From assembly GCA_017532725.1 (NCBI GenBank), contig JAFXIZ010000047.1:1-51987 (forward strand): a stretch of 51,987 bases of DNA, given 5' to 3'. Both the position numbers and the translations under genes were made by a program. Every line of letters begins with the position of its first letter. Positions within the stretch are counted from its first letter, which is position 1. Shown here piece by piece: positions 37,431 through 46,900 of this stretch. The notes under the pieces were generated by a model. It saw only the letters and a program-made list of their open reading frames with translations. It did not search any database and was not told the origin of the DNA. The DNA is from Bacteroidaceae bacterium (GTDB taxonomy: Bacteria; Bacteroidota; Bacteroidia; Bacteroidales; Barnesiellaceae_A).

Positions 37431-38366
37431 ATGTCTAAAGTAACAGTTGTAGGCGCCGGTAACGTAGGCGCAACTTGTGCCAACGTATTGGCATTCAAAG
37501 GCATTGCCGATGAAGTAGTATTGCTCGACATCAAAGAAGGTGTATCGGAAGGTAAAGCAATGGATATGATGCAAACAGCACAATTGCTTTGTATGAATAC
37601 CGTTGTTAAGGGTGTAACCAACGACTATGCAGCCACTGCAGGTTCTGACGTTGTAGTTATCACATCGGGTATTCCTCGTAAACCCGGTATGACTCGCGAA
37701 GAACTCATCGGTGTTAACGCAGGCATCGTTCGCTCGGTTGTAACCAGCGTACTCGAGCACTCGCCCAACGCTATCATCGTGTGCGTAAGTAACCCTATGG
37801 ACACAATGACATACCTCATCCACAAAGTAACCGACCTCCCCAAAAACCGTATCATCGGTATGGGTGGCGCATTGGATAGTTCACGCTTCAAATATTTCTT
37901 GAGCCAAGCACTCGGTGCTAACGCCAACGAAGTAGAAGGTATGGTAATAGGTGGTCACGGCGACACTACTATGATTCCTTTGAAACGCTTTGCTACATAC
38001 AAAGGTCTTCCCGTATCGGGTCTTATTCCTGCCGAAGAACTCGACAAGATTGCTGCCGATACAATGGTAGGTGGTGCTACATTGACCAAATTGCTCGGCA
38101 CATCGGCTTGGTATGCTCCCGGTGCAGCAGCAGCAATGGTAGCATCGGCTATTATCCACAACGAGAAACGCATCATCCCCTGCAGCGTAATGCTCGAAGG
38201 CGAGTATGGTCATAGCGACCTCTGCATCGGTGTTCCCGTTGTATTGGGCAAAGACGGTATCGAGCGCATCATCGAACTCGACCTCAACGCCGAGGAGAAA
38301 GCCCTCTTCGACGCCAGCGCAGCCGCTGTTAAGAACACTAACGCTGCTCTCGCCGACGTTCTCTAA
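37431..38366 (+). CDS. mdh: Malate dehydrogenase (LDH-like type)
   Basis: 311 residues. NAD-binding VVGAGNVGATCA at the N-terminus with LLDIKEGVSEGKAMDM; ITSGIPRKPGMTREELIGVNAGI carries the substrate Arg, and SNPMDTMTYL, MGGALDSSRFKYFL and GGHGDTTMIPL (catalytic His) follow. The Arg in the substrate loop indicates malate rather than lactate. It interconverts malate and oxaloacetate in central metabolism. A single-gene unit followed by a strong terminator. Confidence 0.96.
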   Translation: MSKVTVVGAGNVGATCANVLAFKGIADEVVLLDIKEGVSEGKAMDMMQTAQLLCMNTVVKGVTNDYAATAGSDVVVITSGIPRKPGMTREELIGVNAGIVRSVVTSVLEHSPNAIIVCVSNPMDTMTYLIHKVTDLPKNRIIGMGGALDSSRFKYFLSQALGANANEVEGMVIGGHGDTTMIPLKRFATYKGLPVSGLIPAEELDKIAADTMVGGATLTKLLGTSAWYAPGAAAAMVASAIIHNEKRIIPCSVMLEGEYGHSDLCIGVPVVLGKDGIERIIELDLNAEEKALFDASAAAVKNTNAALADVL

Positions 38367-38391
38367 TAGAACTCTAAAACTTCACAATACG

Positions 38392-38424
38392 GCAGACTGC
38401 TCCACTCGGCAGTCTGCTTTTTAT
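38392..38424 (+). terminator. Terminator of mdh
   Basis: Perfect 9-bp stem GCAGACTGC / GCAGTCTGC with an 8-nt loop, then TTTTTATT, 25 bp after the mdh stop. Confidence 0.85.
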
Positions 38425-38786
38425 TGGTATCCAATGGCTCGCAACGCTACGTATCCGACGTTAACTAATACTCATTACCCCTCGCCTACGTCAGCAGAGG
38501 GAGACGCGAGCGTCACGTCTCTACGCCTTAAACCCTAAACTCTCAACTTTATAGCCCCCCTTTGTGGCTAACTTACAAGCCGTAGGCTTCTGAGGGCGTG
38601 TCAAAATTGAAATATCCCTCCGTCGCTATGCGGCACCTCCCTTAATTTAAGGGAGGAGAAATCAGCGTAAAACGCTGATTTAAAGCCGTAGGCTTCTGCT
38701 CCTCTAAGGTAGAGGAGCCGTCAGCCCTGCCGACTGAGGAGTATGAACACACTGCCACCGTCTGGAAGACGGGTGCCGTAGGCTAT

Positions 38787-38832
38787 GGATAACCCCCAAC
38801 GAGCCGAGCGAAGCGACGGCGAAGTTGGGGGG
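38787..38832 (+). repeat. REP-like unit, copy 1
   Basis: Begins GGATAACCCCCAACGA and ends GAAGTTGGGGGG; CCCCCAAC and GTTGGGGG arms make it a hairpin on its own. An inverted copy lies 126 bp further at 38959-39004. Confidence 0.6.
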
Positions 38833-38958
38833 GTACATCGATACTGCTACGACTCTCGCCGGCGCAGTGGGTAGATTAGTGCGTTAGGGTTACCTCCGGC
38901 GAGGGGCGTGGAGGGGCTTCCCGTCTTTGCAGACGTTGGCGCGTGGGGTGACGACGTT

Positions 38959-39004
38959 CCCCCCAACTTCATTCGCCTATCGGCTCATTCGTTGGGGGTT
39001 ATCC
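38959..39004 (-). repeat. REP-like unit, copy 2 (inverted)
   Basis: On the minus strand it begins GGATAACCCCCAACGA and ends GAAGTTGGGGGG, the same ends as copy 1; the middle differs by several bases. Confidence 0.6.
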
Positions 39005-39100
39005 ATACTCGGGCTGTCATCCCTCGACACGTCTTGCAGACGGTTTACGCACCACTCTTTAAGCCGATGCTTTTAGCTTATGTTCGGTGGAGTTCCGATA

Positions 39101-40018
39101 TTACTGCTGAAAGAGGAGTCGAAAGCCGAGGTTGTCGCCTTCGTTGCGATTCGACGGAGTATTGCGGTTGCGATACGACACTCGGCAGTCCAGCGAAAAG
39201 GTGTCCCAGCCACCACCCCGAAGCACACGCTTAGAGCCTGATGTGGAGCCTATGGGGTCGGTCTGCGACGTACTGCTGTAACTGCCATACCAATCACTGC
39301 ACCATTCATATACATTACCACTCATATCGTAGATGCCTAACTCATTGGCTTGCTTGGTGCCTACTTGATGTGCCTTGTATGATGAGTTGGCATAATACCA
39401 CGCTACATCGCCGATAGTGTTGCTACCACTGTATTTGCAGCCTTTGCTCTTGTTGCCTCCTCGGGCGGCATACTCCCACTCGGCCTCGGTGGGCAATCGG
39501 AAGGTCTTACCGGTTATCTTATTCAGGCGTGGAATAAAATGATTGACTATATCTTCATAACTTACATAGTATGCAGGATAGTAATCGCCTTTGCCATAAG
39601 TCGATGAGGGATTGCTATCGCCCAACCACGGGTCGGATGCTACAGCACTCAATATTGTACCATCGGCGGCTGCACCGGTGTAATTCATTACATACTCCCA
39701 CAACTGTTGGGTTACTTCGTATTTGCCTATATAGTATGACGATAGGGTTACACTGTGTACCGGGCTTTCATCGCTATAGGCATCGCAGTCATAGTTAGCC
39801 GAACTGCTGCTTGACGTTTGCGCTCCCATCAGGAAGGTGCCTCCCTCGACATACACCATATCGTCGTAAGAGAGTGATGCAAAAATGTCAAACTCGCTAC
39901 CCGATACGTCACCACTGCCGGGGGTATCACCGTTATCATCAATAGGTTCTTCCTCACCACAAGCGCACAATGCCACTGCCATAAAGGGCAATATAGCCCA
40001 CCATAAATGCTTCATCAT
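39101..40018 (-). CDS. FGE/SUMF1-fold lipoprotein
   Basis: 305 residues. Lipobox ALCAC ends at Cys20 and is followed by the acidic stretch GEEEPIDDNGD, which resembles signals for surface export of Bacteroidota lipoproteins. Then a formylglycine-generating-enzyme fold: MVYVEGGTFLMGAQ, PVHSVTLSSYYIGKYEVTQQLW, FRLPTEAEWEYAARGG, GNVYEWCSDWYG, RVLRGGGWDTF and a C-terminal NLGFRLLFQ. It shares the fold of GldK (1260-2681) but lies outside the T9SS operon. Whether it is an enzyme or structural is not decidable here; no sulfatase gene is adjacent. Confidence 0.85.
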   Translation of the reverse strand: MMKHLWWAILPFMAVALCACGEEEPIDDNGDTPGSGDVSGSEFDIFASLSYDDMVYVEGGTFLMGAQTSSSSSANYDCDAYSDESPVHSVTLSSYYIGKYEVTQQLWEYVMNYTGAAADGTILSAVASDPWLGDSNPSSTYGKGDYYPAYYVSYEDIVNHFIPRLNKITGKTFRLPTEAEWEYAARGGNKSKGCKYSGSNTIGDVAWYYANSSYKAHQVGTKQANELGIYDMSGNVYEWCSDWYGSYSSTSQTDPIGSTSGSKRVLRGGGWDTFSLDCRVSYRNRNTPSNRNEGDNLGFRLLFQQ

Positions 40019-40054
40019 AATAAGTTGTTTTGTGTGTTAATATCAATTAATACA

Positions 40055-40087
40055 CAAATATAAACACTATCAAATTACCCCCCCCAA
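40055..40087 (-). promoter_or_regulatory. Promoter match for the FGE-fold lipoprotein gene
   Basis: On the minus strand TTG (40087-40085), 22 nt, then TATATTTG (40062-40055), about 37 bp before the ATG at 40018. The -33 lies within the inverted repeat 40083-40124. Confidence 0.45.
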
Positions 40088-40124
40088 TTTTACATACTTT
40101 AACACAACCGTATGTAAAATTGGG
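40083..40124. promoter_or_regulatory. 15-bp perfect inverted repeat between divergent genes
   Basis: CCCAATTTTACATAC (40083-40097) and GTATGTAAAATTGGG (40110-40124) with a 12-nt loop. Its left arm covers the -33 of the minus-strand promoter, so it may be an operator or a structured RNA element. No T-run terminator follows. Confidence 0.5.
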
Positions 40125-40177
40125 CATCTATTACCAATAATAGGGCAACGCATTACTTTTATATGCGACTTAATGAT

Positions 40178-40185
40178 TAAATTTG
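40178..40185 (+). promoter_or_regulatory. -7 element (TAAATTTG) before the thioesterase gene
   Basis: TAAATTTG matches TAnnTTTG; predicted start near 40192, 19 nt before the ATG at 40211. The -33 region has only a T run. Confidence 0.4.
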
Positions 40186-40210
40186 CATCGTAATACCGAA
40201 ACAGAAAGAT

Positions 40211-40687
40211 ATGAAAAAATTGCAGAATCCGTGGTTAGGTCTTGTAGATGAGGGGTACAACTGCTTTGGCTGTGCGCCCAACAACCCCTACGGGCTGAAG
40301 ATGGAGTTTTACGAAGATGGCGATGATATAGTTTCGTATTGGACTGCCGGCGACAACTATCAAGGCTGGCTCAAGACACTGCACGGAGGCATACAGGCTA
40401 CGCTGATGGATGAAATTGCTGCGTGGGTGATAGCCCGTAAGTTGCAAACATCGGGTATGACAACGGCAATGAATGTAAAGTATCGCCGACCCATAGCCAC
40501 CGGCGAGAATGAACGCCTCGAAATACGCGCCAACATCAAGGAGATGAAGCGAAACTTTGCCTTTATCAGCGTGGTTATAAAATATAACAACGAGGTATGC
40601 ACCGAGGCCGAATTGACATTTTTCTGTTTTTCGAAGGAGAAGGCCGAGAAGGAGTTTTTCTTCAGTGGCTGCCCTACCGAAGAGTAA
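40211..40687 (+). CDS. PaaI-family hot-dog thioesterase
   Basis: 158 residues. NPWLGLVDEGYNCFGCAPNNPYGLKMEFY at the N-terminus (Cys-x2-Cys of the family) and LKTLHGGIQATLMDEIAAWV, in which HGG and the Asp/Glu of MDE form the active-site region; NVKYRRPIATGE follows. It probably hydrolyses an acyl- or aryl-CoA. It is unrelated in detail to the YbgC-type gene at 5309. Likely cotranscribed with the WG-repeat gene 33 bp downstream. Confidence 0.85.
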   Translation: MKKLQNPWLGLVDEGYNCFGCAPNNPYGLKMEFYEDGDDIVSYWTAGDNYQGWLKTLHGGIQATLMDEIAAWVIARKLQTSGMTTAMNVKYRRPIATGENERLEIRANIKEMKRNFAFISVVIKYNNEVCTEAELTFFCFSKEKAEKEFFFSGCPTEE

Positions 40688-40720
40688 TCGAATAAAAGAT
40701 ACTATATAAAACACAATACA

Positions 40721-41494
40721 ATGATGAACTACGACGAAATAAGAAAATATCACGACGACCGAGCGTGCGTCGAGCGCAACGGTAAGTTTGGCTACATCGA
40801 TCGCGACACCGAGGAGGTTATACCCCTTATATACAACGCAGCCAAGGACTTCTCCGAAGGTCTTGCCGCTGTAAGTTACGGCGACAAGTGGGGCTACATA
40901 GACACCACAGGGGCTATAGTAATACCCCCGATGTACGACGCTGCCGAGGACTTCTCCGAAGGGCTTGCAGCCGTATGCATCGATGGCAAGTATGCCATTA
41001 TCGACAAGAACTGCAAAGAGATAACTCCCTATAAATACGACAAGGTGATACATCCTTTCAGAGATGGGCTGTCGATGGTAAGCATTGACGACAAGTATGG
41101 CTTTATCGACACAGCCGGTGTAGAGGTTATACCGGTAGAATATGTGGTGATGGGTCGTTTTGCCGACGGGTTGGCTCCCACACGTCGCTCGGAGGATACA
41201 AAATTTGGTTTCATCGACCGTCACAACAACGTGGTAGTGCCCTTTGAATACGACTTTGTAAGTGGTTTCAACTCGGAACGCGCTGCAGTATGCCTCAACG
41301 AGAAATGTGGCTTTATCGACCCTACCGGCGAGGTGGTTATCCCTATCGAATACGACTATGCCGGCAACTTTGAAGATGGGCTTGCCATAGTAGGCAAAGG
41401 CGAGGATTTCTACTACATTGACACCGAGGGCGATTTCGTTAAAGACTACGACGACGATGTCCTTCGCGCCAAAGTACCCGATTGGATGGATTGA
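40721..41494 (+). CDS. WG-repeat protein
   Basis: 257 residues made almost entirely of six and a half WG (KWG) repeats of about 33 residues, each of the form K-[FWY]-G-[YF]-I-D...VIP..Y..A..F.[ED]GLA.V (for example KWGYIDTTGAIVIPPMYDAAEDF). No signal peptide is seen, so it should be cytoplasmic. The repeats form beta-rich binding modules; the ligand is unknown. The last repeat is truncated and acidic (DYDDDVLRAKVPDWMD). Confidence 0.88.
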   Translation: MMNYDEIRKYHDDRACVERNGKFGYIDRDTEEVIPLIYNAAKDFSEGLAAVSYGDKWGYIDTTGAIVIPPMYDAAEDFSEGLAAVCIDGKYAIIDKNCKEITPYKYDKVIHPFRDGLSMVSIDDKYGFIDTAGVEVIPVEYVVMGRFADGLAPTRRSEDTKFGFIDRHNNVVVPFEYDFVSGFNSERAAVCLNEKCGFIDPTGEVVIPIEYDYAGNFEDGLAIVGKGEDFYYIDTEGDFVKDYDDDVLRAKVPDWMD

Positions 41495-41525
41495 TAGATA
41501 GCCCGATGGCTATTCATACATACAC

Positions 41526-41567
41526 AACGAGGGCGCATCTTGATGATGTGCCCTCGTTTATTTTATA
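41526..41567. terminator. Terminator shared by the WG-repeat gene and the amylase operon
   Basis: AACGAGGGCGCATC / GATGTGCCCTCGTT stem (one G-T pair) followed on the plus strand by TATTTTAT. On the minus strand it lies 20 bp after the amylase stop codon. Confidence 0.7.
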
Positions 41568-41586
41568 CTCGATTGTAAGTATTTAC

Positions 41587-43857
41587 TTATCGCTTAATGA
41601 ACTTACCATACACTACTGTTCCGTCGGCAAGTGTTACGCCATACAGATAGATACCCGAAGCAAGGCAGCGCACATCGACAGCAGCGACATTGGCTTGAGC
41701 CAACAGATTGCCACCCAAGCCGTAAACAGCCACACACTTCACCTCATCGGCAGCATCGACATACAACACTTCGGTAGCAGGGTTGGGATATACCGTAACC
41801 TCAACATTCGCAACTACCGAGTTTTCAATACCTGTATGAACCTTGCTTGTAATATCGGTAACGGTGCAATATTTACCTACAAGGTCGTTCAATTGATAAT
41901 AGGTAGTCTTGGTAACATTGGTAATATCAATAGTTTGGTCAGTACCGTTGTTGAAGATGATATTAAACGACTTCAAGTCCTCGGGGAAAGTATAAGCATA
42001 ATACTCATTACCATCGTCATCGGTTACTGTAGCAGTAATGGCAGTACCGGGCCAAGAACCCAACAGCGTACCTTCATCGGTCCAAGCATAGTAGTTGACA
42101 TTGCTCCAAGCAGTGTTCTTATCGAGATATACCGAGATAGGACCATCTTGCACATTATCATTACCACCGTTGTCGCCACCACCATTGTCGCCACCACCAT
42201 TGTCGCCACCTGTAACGTTCAATTTGGTAACAGTAATGGTTGTACCACTCTTGCTGTCAAGGCGATAGTACGAATCGGCAGTAACGCCGGTTATATCTAC
42301 TGTTTGATCTGTTCCGTTATTGAAGATAACATTGAGCGACTTGATAGAAGAGTCGAATGTATATTTATAATAGACAGTACCATCGACAGTTTCGGTAGTG
42401 GTTACGGCAGTACCGGGCCAAGAGCCCAACAATGTACCTTCATCGGTCCAAGCATAGTAGTTAACATTGCTCCAAGCCGAATTTTTCTCCAAATATACCG
42501 AGATACCCTTGCCGTCGCCTTCGTTGCCGGTATTACCACTGTTGTTGCCACCATTGTCATTGCCACCGTTGTCAATCACCTCGGTAGTAGTCCACACACA
42601 ATAGTCGGTACCCGAAGCAACGATGTCGCTCGATGAATAACCGGCAGGAGTATATGAGCGTGAGCCAATCTTTACAACCAATGTACCTTTAGTACCGGTA
42701 ACTTGGGCTGCATATATATCGCGAGCCGTTTCGAGCACTGTTACTGTACTTTCGTTATTGATACCTACAGCGTTACGGGCAGCAATAAGTTTCTTTATCT
42801 CCGACTTGTACGACTTCCAGTGAGGCAAGAACACGCAAGGAGTACCGGGGCTGCACAAGATGAATGCGTTGGCTGCTGCCACGTTGCCGTTGAACTTGCT
42901 GCCATCGCGATAAGTATCGTGATTGTCAACAAAAGTGACAGCAAAACGGTTGAAACCATCCATATGGATAAGACCTGCAGGCTGATTCAACGAGCCATAA
43001 CGCGCCCAAACGAGTTTGGTCATATCATTGTTGGCAAAAGCCTCATTGATAGCATATTTACCGGGGAAGTCGAATGCGGCAGATTGTATCTTGTTGTTGC
43101 GTTTGGTACCATCAACCCAACCTGTTACGGCATCGTAACTGCCATCCCAATACTCACCTACCGAATAGGTTACATTGCTTGCTTCATTGTAGATACCTAC
43201 ATACGAAGCCGAGAAGCCTTTCACCATATCGTAACGGAAACCTTCATAACCAAGGTCGTTCAACAAATAATCGAGATAGGCCTTGATACCCTCTTGCACA
43301 GTAGAGTTGGTGTGGTCGAGGTCGCGACAACCATCGAAGTTCTCGCCTGTATCTCTTGCACCTGTAGGCTTGGCTTGACCCGATGCGTTGGCAACTTCAT
43401 CATTTTGACAAATAGCCCAAGCACCCCACGACCAAGTCTTTCCTTTATGGTCGGTTTCGGTGGGGAAATCGGTCCAGTTAGACACACCGTTACGGTGGTT
43501 AACCACTACGTCGGCAATAAAGCCTGTACCCTTCTGCTTAAAAGTAGAAATCATAGTACGCAACTCGGCATCGGTACCAAACGAACTATTGTGACGGAAC
43601 CAATATTGTGGCATATAGCCCATATTGTTACCACCACCACAATAACCACTGTTAGGAATCCAAATAAGATCGAAGTATTGCGACAATTCATCGGCTTGCG
43701 CAGTGAGGTTAGTCCACTTTGTGTCGCTGTAAGAATCCCAATAGAATCCTTGCAACATCACACCCTCATAACCCGAGGGCCATCCTTGTGCCATTACGCG
43801 AGGCGACGCAATCGCCATCAGGCACACAATCATCATTACCTTAAAAATACGTTTCAT
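41587..43857 (-). CDS. Secreted GH13 alpha-amylase with two CBM26-like modules and T9SS sorting tail
   Basis: 756 residues. Signal peptide ends near VMAQ. The GH13 barrel (about 30-400) has FIADVVVNH, GFRYDMVKGF (nucleophile Asp210), YSVGEYWDG (acid Glu235) and FVDNHDT (Asp314). After it come two tandem CBM26-like starch-binding modules (each ISVYL[ED]KN[ST]AWSNVNYYAWT...NNGTDQT), joined by a GGDNGGGDNGG linker from a 15-bp repeat, and a C-terminal Por-type sorting domain (VTVYPNPATEVLYV...GIYLYGVTLADGTVVYGKFIKR). It should be exported by Sec and then T9SS to hydrolyse starch outside the cell. It is the last gene of the starch operon. Confidence 0.95.
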   Translation of the reverse strand: MKRIFKVMMIVCLMAIASPRVMAQGWPSGYEGVMLQGFYWDSYSDTKWTNLTAQADELSQYFDLIWIPNSGYCGGGNNMGYMPQYWFRHNSSFGTDAELRTMISTFKQKGTGFIADVVVNHRNGVSNWTDFPTETDHKGKTWSWGAWAICQNDEVANASGQAKPTGARDTGENFDGCRDLDHTNSTVQEGIKAYLDYLLNDLGYEGFRYDMVKGFSASYVGIYNEASNVTYSVGEYWDGSYDAVTGWVDGTKRNNKIQSAAFDFPGKYAINEAFANNDMTKLVWARYGSLNQPAGLIHMDGFNRFAVTFVDNHDTYRDGSKFNGNVAAANAFILCSPGTPCVFLPHWKSYKSEIKKLIAARNAVGINNESTVTVLETARDIYAAQVTGTKGTLVVKIGSRSYTPAGYSSSDIVASGTDYCVWTTTEVIDNGGNDNGGNNSGNTGNEGDGKGISVYLEKNSAWSNVNYYAWTDEGTLLGSWPGTAVTTTETVDGTVYYKYTFDSSIKSLNVIFNNGTDQTVDITGVTADSYYRLDSKSGTTITVTKLNVTGGDNGGGDNGGGDNGGNDNVQDGPISVYLDKNTAWSNVNYYAWTDEGTLLGSWPGTAITATVTDDDGNEYYAYTFPEDLKSFNIIFNNGTDQTIDITNVTKTTYYQLNDLVGKYCTVTDITSKVHTGIENSVVANVEVTVYPNPATEVLYVDAADEVKCVAVYGLGGNLLAQANVAAVDVRCLASGIYLYGVTLADGTVVYGKFIKR
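42166..42210. repeat. 15-bp tandem repeat, three copies, coding a Gly/Asn/Asp linker
   Basis: Three head-to-tail copies of ACCATTGTCGCCACC (first copy with one change) encode the GGDNG-type linker between the two CBM26 modules. Such a repeat can change copy number without breaking the frame. Confidence 0.75.
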
Positions 43858-43886
43858 AATTGTTTATTTGTGTGATTAGTATTTTT

Positions 43887-43914
43887 ACCTGCCACACCGT
43901 GCGATGTGGCAGGT
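43887..43914 (+). terminator. Hairpin between the two amylase genes, T-run on the opposite strand
   Basis: Perfect 10-bp stem ACCTGCCACA / TGTGGCAGGT followed on the plus strand by AGTTTTTT. Both flanking genes are on the minus strand, where the hairpin is followed by A residues instead, so for them it would be a stability or processing hairpin rather than a terminator. Confidence 0.5.
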
Positions 43915-43934
43915 AGTTTTTTGTTCATTACCTA

Positions 43935-46900
43935 TTATCTCTTGACAAACTTGCCGTGTACAATATGACCATTGGCAAGCACCACCTTGTAGAGATAAAA
44001 TCCCGACACAAGGCTTCGCACATCCACCACATTGCCACACACTTGTTGCATCAACGCACCGTTCAGGTCGTAAACGCTTACATTATCGACTTCTACGCCC
44101 GAGCGCACCACAAAATCGGTTGTTACGGGATTGGGGTAGATTGTACAATCGGTACGCTCCACCTCGGCATCCTCAACACCGGTAGCAATGTAGGTTGAAA
44201 CGGTAGATGCACTTATTTTATTTCCTGAAGTACTATTGAGCCTGAAGAATGTCGATTGGGTAGCACTCAAATCGACCGTCTGATTAGAGCCACCATCATT
44301 AAATATGACATTTACAGGGTTATAATAGGGCGCAAAGGTATAGAAATAATACTCTTTACCGTCTAATGCGGTCATAGTCTTGCTCATTTCAGTACCCGAC
44401 CACGCGCCCAACAGAGGTTTCTTATTATTATCCCAAGCATAATATTTTACCTTCGACCACGCCGAAGCCGACTCCTTATCCAAGAAGATAGTTATTTGAT
44501 CGTTACCCTTGGTATATGAGAAATCACTATTCATCTTGAAATAGGTTGTACGAGTAATGTTGGTAATATCGGCAGTCTGTCCCGAACCATTGTTGAAAAT
44601 GATATTCAACGACTCAACATCATCGGGGAAAGTATATACATAATACTCTTCGCCATAAACGGTTTCCGTTTGAGTATTTTTCATATTAGTACCGGGCCAA
44701 CCAGCCAAAAGATTTCCTCCGGTATTCCAAGCATAGTAGTAAACGTTCGACCACGATGAAACAGAACTCTTCAACAGATATATCGAAATAGCCTGTTCCA
44801 CCTCGCCTGTATAGTCGTTAGGATCAACAACTGCTACTTCGCCATCGGCCGAGAGTAATGTATAGTATGTATCTTCGGTAATAGCCGATAAGTCTGCAGT
44901 TTGATTAGTGCCATTGGTGAATATGAGATTCAATTCATCTACCGACGAGTCGAATGCATAACGGTAGTACTCTACACCATTTACAGTTACGGTCTGCGTA
45001 ACAACTGTACCGGGCCAATAATCGGTCAATACGCCTCCATCAGTTTCCCAAGCATAATAATATACCGTACCCCAGGCTTTGGTAACAGAGTTTTTCTCCA
45101 AATATACGGCTATACCTTGCGCATCGGAAACATTAAGTTCTTCAACCGAACATTTACCATCCAATACATCACTCAAAGCAAAGAATGTCGTTTCGGTTAT
45201 ACCTTTCACATCGACCGATTGGTTACTACCATCGTTAAAAATCACATTTACCAATGTAACAGTCTCGGGGAATGTATAGGTATAATAATCAACACCATTG
45301 AGAGATACAGTTTCAGTAATAAATGTACCCGACCAAGCACCCAACAATTTGTTATCATCGGCATCCCAAGCATAATACTTAACAGCACCCCAAGAAGCAG
45401 GCACCGAAGTTTTGTCGAGATAAATAGTGATAGGCTCGCCTGTTTCTTCTCCTGTCACATCGAGCGTTGTCATTGTGTAATAACCACTGCTATTGGTCGA
45501 TGAGAAACTGTAGTAGGTATCGGCCGTAATACCGGTTAAGTCTTCAGTCTTACTTCCCTCACCATTGGTAAAGAGCAGATTGGCAGTAGTAGTGGCAGCA
45601 TCGAAACTGTATTTGTAATACTCAACACCGTCAACGGTCACAACTTTGGTGACCTGCTCACCGGGATACACTTTTGTGAGTCGTGCCTCGGCCTCATCCC
45701 ACGCGTAGCAATACAGTTTGTCCCAAGAGGCCGGAACGGTGCTTTTCTTTACATACACCGAGAAACCATTTCGGTCGTTTTCGGGTACTATCTTATCCTC
45801 GGCACTTGATATTGATACTTTACTCCACACACAATAGCCTTCGCCCGATGCCACTATATCGTTATCATTAAAGCCATTAGGTGTATAATCGCCATAACCT
45901 ACCTTGATAAATAAGTCGCCATTCGTTCCATACACTTTGGCAACATACTTATCGGTCGATGCCTCCCATACCTCAACACTACTTTGGTTGTGAATACCTA
46001 CCGACTTACGCACATCTATGAGGCGTTTGATGGCAGTTTTATAATTCTTCCAGTGAGGCAAGAATACACAAGGCGTACCGGGGTGACATAATATAAAGGC
46101 ATTGGCAGCCTCGGCATAATAAGAGTTAAGTTCTTGACCATTACCACGTTGATAGGTATCGTGATTATCGACAAAAGTTACCGAGAAACGACGGAAACCC
46201 GGCTCACGAATTACACCATTGGGCTGATTAGCACCGTTGTGGTTAACAGCAAGTTTCGAGAAGTCGCTGGGATAACCCATAGCCTCATTCATCTTAAACT
46301 TCAAGGGGAAGTCGAACGAGCCCGACTGTATATTACCATCTCTAATAGTTCTGTCAATCCAGCCTGTTACAGCGTCATAGTTACCATCGAAATATTCTCC
46401 AACCGAATATTTAGGATTAACAGCCGCATTGTACAAACCCACATAGTAGGCTGCAAAGCCTTTGGTCATATCGTAACGAAAACCTGCATATCCAAGATAA
46501 TTTAAGAGATAATCGAGATACGCCTTGACTGCATCTTGCACGTAACTATTGGTATGGTCGAGGTCGCGACAACCGTCGAAATTCTCTCCCTCATCATTCG
46601 CACCGGTAGGTTTGGGTTGGTCGCTCGCCCAAGCCATCTCATCATTTCCACAGATAGCCCACAAACCGAGTTCCCAAGTATTACCCTTGTGGTCGGTTTC
46701 AACAGGGAAGTCGTACCAGCCATATACACCATTACGGTGATTGATAACCACATCGGCAATAACACCTGTTCCCTTTTTCTTGAAAGTATTTATCATATTG
46801 CGTAGTTCCGATGCAGTTCCAAACGAACTTTCGTGCTGAAACCAATATTGAGGGTTGTAACCCATTGAGTAATAACCACTCGAACCACTATTAGGAACCC

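Larger units (their letters stand above)
38560..39060. repeat. Non-coding mosaic of small palindromic (REP-like) units
   Basis: No convincing gene between mdh and the lipoprotein gene at 39101. It contains CCTCCCTTAATTTAAGGGAGG (about 38636-38656), AAATCAGCG-TAAAA-CGCTGATTT (38659-38681), CTCCTCTA/TAGAGGAG (about 38699-38717), three copies of a CGTCT-loop-AGACG hairpin (about 38759, 38921, 39031), two copies of GCCGTAGGCTTCTG (near 38580 and 38684), and a pair of 46-bp units in opposite orientation (38787-38832, 38959-39004). Such clusters are typical of dispersed intergenic palindromes, but the family is not recognised. Confidence 0.6.

Noticed and set aside
38908..39234. 108-residue open frame in the palindrome island
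   Set aside because: It crosses several hairpins, overlaps the lipoprotein gene and has no domain; better read as non-coding.
42703..43875. 390-residue open frame opposite the amylase barrel
   Set aside because: Antisense shadow; the minus-strand GH13 reading has all catalytic residues.
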